A DNA stretch of 64,000 bases from Trichococcus patagoniensis. Its GTDB lineage: Bacteria > Bacillota > Bacilli > Lactobacillales > Aerococcaceae. How positions within the stretch are numbered: position 1 is the stretch's first letter; each line of letters begins with the position of its first letter. The position numbers were made by a program, and so were the translations under genes. The stretch lies in contig NZ_QAOM01000009.1 of NCBI RefSeq assembly GCF_003051085.1, positions 85,457-149,456 on the forward strand. The letters are read 5' to 3'. Positions 62,368 to 64,000 of this stretch are shown one piece after another. The notes under the pieces were generated by a model. The model was not told the origin of the DNA, made no database searches, and saw only the letters and a list, made by a program, of their open reading frames with translations.

Positions 62368-62396
62368 AATATACGCTATCATCGTCGAAAAAGCAA
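62368..62396 (-). promoter_or_regulatory. Promoter of metK
   Basis: TTGCTT (62391-62396), 17-base spacer, TATATT (62368-62373). The predicted start near 62361 gives a leader of about 86 bases, the right size for an SMK box. Confidence 0.65.
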
Positions 62397-62585
62397 CAAA
62401 AAATAAGAGAATTTCATCTTTGTGCCACGGATGGTGCCCACAAAAACTTACTCCTCCAAACATTGTCTGGTCCCTTTTGACTCTTCAGTAGCTTGACATC
62501 GCAATGACGTTACCCTATGATGAATTTGCGCAATATATATGAGCTGATACCCTAACTGTACCCATTAATGAAGAAGGAAGAGATT
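62397..62585. other. Non-coding gap between metK promoter and the membrane protein gene
   Basis: Nothing gene-like. It contains an imperfect GTGCCACGGATGGTGCCCAC element (about 62434-62452) and an AT-rich stretch TATATATGAGC (62534-62544), which may hold the promoter for the gene downstream. Confidence 0.35.
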
Positions 62586-63392
62586 ATGCTGACAATCAAG
62601 AAACAATTCATGCACCTTATGAACCACACCTTTTTGGCGATGCTGACAGCCCCTTTGACGTTGCTTCTTTTCGGAGCATGGAGAGGCATGACATTCAACG
62701 GACCCAACTACCTGCTGCTTTTCATGCTTTATCTATTTCTGCTGTTTACCCATGCTTTGGAAAGGTTACTCTCAAAAAGTGAACAAGCCGGCGCAAAACT
62801 TCCCTCTAGAATGATTCTGTTTTTCGGGATCCTTTCGATCGGATCGCTGACCATCCTTTCCTCTTTATCGAACCTGATCCTGGTTGCCATTCTTTTGCTG
62901 TATTTTGTTTACTCTATCTTACAATTTTATCCGTACAGTATGACAAATACCTTTTACGAGATATTGCTTAGACCTTTCTTCAAGATACTCATCCTTTCGT
63001 CCATAGCCTTCTTCTCGCAGGCAAATTTTATCCCACTTCAACTGCAATACGAATTGCTTCCATTGATCCTATTCCACATCTTTGGTTTGATACAGATTCA
63101 GGTCAAGAATACTGCGAGCGGCGACCAACCGATCACTTATTATCAACAAATACTAATGAAACACTCAAAATCTTTGAAAATGACTTCCTTCCTGCTTGCC
63201 TATGCGACAGCAAACTTTCAAATATTGAACCTCAACAGCTCTCCATGGGCCATCATCTTATTCGGATTATCCGCTCTACTGGTCTTTCCTTTATTCAAAA
63301 GAAGATATCAAACCGCCCTCAGAATGGAACAATATCTGGCCAACTACAGTTTTCTTTTCACGCTAGGTTATTCCTTACTATTTTTGGTCTAA
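62586..63392 (+). CDS. Multi-pass membrane protein of unknown function
   Basis: A 268-residue protein with about eight membrane segments (for example LLLFMLYLFLLFTHAL, LVAILLLYFVYSILQF, ILILSSIAFFSQANF, AIILFGLSALLVFPL). Small loops, few charges. The layout and length resemble UbiA-type prenyltransferases, but the Asp-rich NDxxD motifs are missing, so I do not assign one. The ATG at 62586 follows AAGGA at seven bases; an in-frame ATG at 62568 is weaker. Monocistronic with a hairpin terminator. Confidence 0.75.
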   Translation: MLTIKKQFMHLMNHTFLAMLTAPLTLLLFGAWRGMTFNGPNYLLLFMLYLFLLFTHALERLLSKSEQAGAKLPSRMILFFGILSIGSLTILSSLSNLILVAILLLYFVYSILQFYPYSMTNTFYEILLRPFFKILILSSIAFFSQANFIPLQLQYELLPLILFHIFGLIQIQVKNTASGDQPITYYQQILMKHSKSLKMTSFLLAYATANFQILNLNSSPWAIILFGLSALLVFPLFKRRYQTALRMEQYLANYSFLFTLGYSLLFLV

Positions 63393-63395
63393 CAA

Positions 63396-63442
63396 AAACA
63401 GGCAGCTGCACCGGTCTTTTCGACTGGTGCAGCTGCCTGTTT
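63396..63442 (+). terminator. Terminator of the membrane protein gene
   Basis: Arms 63396-63416 (AAACAGGCAGCTGCACCGGTC) and 63422-63442 pair with a single wobble around a five-base loop. It lies directly after the stop codon; only a short T run follows. Confidence 0.8.
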
Positions 63443-63454
63443 ACGCATAAGAAA

Positions 63455-63477
63455 AAAGCACTCAATAAGAGTGCTTT
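63455..63477 (-). terminator. Terminator of the tRNA cluster
   Basis: On the minus strand GCACTC pairs with GAGTGC around TTATT, followed by six T (arms 63455-63463 and 63469-63477 on the plus strand). It ends the tRNA operon. Confidence 0.85.
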
Positions 63478-63484
63478 GCAATGA

Positions 63485-63556
63485 TGATCCGTACGGGAAT
63501 CGAACCCGTGTTACCGCCGTGAAAGGGCGGTGTCTTAACCGCTTGACCAACGGACC
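63485..63556 (-). tRNA. tRNA-Glu (anticodon UUC)
   Basis: 72-nt cloverleaf on the minus strand. Acceptor GGTCCGT with ACGGATC (one G-U pair), anticodon loop CTTTCAC region giving TTC, and T-arm GGGTTCGAATCCC. The discriminator is A and CCA is not encoded. Identical to the copy at 63819. Confidence 0.97.
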
Positions 63557-63572
63557 ATAAAGATAGTAAAAA

Positions 63573-63646
<74 letters not shown>

Positions 63647-63713
63647 TTCAAAAGCGCATGACGCGAATCGGATTCGCGATAGTAGATCCTCATTCAACTG
63701 AAATCAGAATCAA

Positions 63714-63786
<73 letters not shown>

Positions 63787-63818
63787 ATAATAATATTATG
63801 ACCTAAGGGCCATGACAA

Positions 63819-63890
63819 TGATCCGTACGGGAATCGAACCCGTGTTACCGCCGTGAAAGGGCGGTGTCTTAACCGCTTGACCAACGGACC
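63819..63890 (-). tRNA. tRNA-Glu (anticodon UUC), second copy
   Basis: Identical over 72 nt to the tRNA-Glu at 63485-63556, in the same tRNA array. Confidence 0.97.
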
Positions 63891-63916
63891 AATCTTTTAT
63901 TCTTCTGATAAAGCTA

Positions 63917-64000
63917 CGGAGAAGGAGGGATTTGAACCCTCGCGCCGCGTTAACGACCTACACCCTTAGCAGGGGCGCCTCTTCAGCCACTTGAGTACTT
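63917..64000 (-). tRNA. tRNA-Ser (anticodon GCU), cut at the 5' end by the window
   Basis: A class II tRNA with a long variable arm. The anticodon loop CTGCTAA gives GCT, the T-arm contains GGTTCAAATCC, and the acceptor 3' strand CTTCTCC is present with discriminator G. About six bases of the 5' acceptor strand lie beyond the window. Confidence 0.92.

Overview
This is a 64 kb stretch of low-to-moderate-GC Firmicutes core chromosome. It most likely comes from the order Lactobacillales, and Carnobacteriaceae (a Trichococcus- or Carnobacterium-like organism) is my best guess. The evidence is the gene order (recN-tlyA-ispA-xseB-xseA-folD-nusB-asp23-efp; rnhC-zapA-cvpA-mutS2-trxA; divergent ccpA/pepQ), the lactic-acid-bacterium peptidases PepV, PepQ and PepF, T-box leaders on pheS and leuS, an SMK-box (SAM-III) leader on metK, and strong Shine-Dalgarno sequences. 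I see no insertion sequence, prophage, CRISPR array or rRNA gene. The genus is inference.

Layout. 1-10.7 kb, minus strand: housekeeping block hflX(partial)-miaA-glycerophosphodiesterase-recN-tlyA-ispA-xseB-xseA-folD-nusB-asp23-efp-Xaa-Pro peptidase. 10.9-14.9 kb, minus: complete seven-gene comG competence pseudopilus operon (comGA to comGG). 15-22.5 kb: YitT membrane protein, a small coiled-coil protein, DJ-1/PfpI protein, YebC, VanZ-like protein, PepF, lipid kinase and TrhO. 22.6-30.2 kb: class A PBP, then ccpA divergent from pepQ with a cre-like half-site between them, a YtxH and a DUF948 protein, and an MscS channel. 30.3-34.1 kb: CbpB-phosphoesterase-RdgB-glutamate racemase operon, a PII-like protein, a 38-residue membrane peptide and YslB. 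34.2-39.7 kb: trxA, mutS2, cvpA, an extended zapA and rnhC. 39.7-45.2 kb: a cluster of hairpin repeats, pheST behind a T-box, an HxlR regulator with a perfect consensus promoter, and a TrmH-type methyltransferase. 45.3-60 kb: cell-wall region with a PcsB-like M23 protein (WalR-box-like promoter), YjzC-like protein, YqeY, PepV, RsuA, a MurJ/YtgP flippase, a polysaccharide deacetylase with four LysM domains, leuS behind a T-box, and a 1036-residue protein carrying GH73 and M23 domains with nine LysM domains. 60-64 kb: radical SAM protein, metK with its SMK box, a multi-pass membrane protein and a tRNA cluster (Glu, Ile, fMet, Glu, and Ser cut by the window edge).

How the genes work together. 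Themes are translation (aminoacyl-tRNA synthetases, tRNA/rRNA modification, EF-P, tRNAs), DNA maintenance and uptake (RecN, ExoVII, MutS2, RNase HIII, ComG), wall building and remodelling (PBP1A, MurI, flippase, three LysM or M23 proteins, a peptidoglycan-type deacetylase), and global control (CcpA, a c-di-AMP-type CBS protein, YebC, HxlR).

I did not find a clearly new multi-gene system. The items most worth a second look are the nine-LysM dual hydrolase with its M23 twin, a tandem hairpin repeat with compensatory changes, a symmetric operator-like repeat framing the HxlR promoter, a WalR-like box at the PcsB-like gene, the over-long ZapA, and two unannotated-looking small ORFs. Most start codons were chosen from Shine-Dalgarno spacing; several genes clearly use TTG or GTG.
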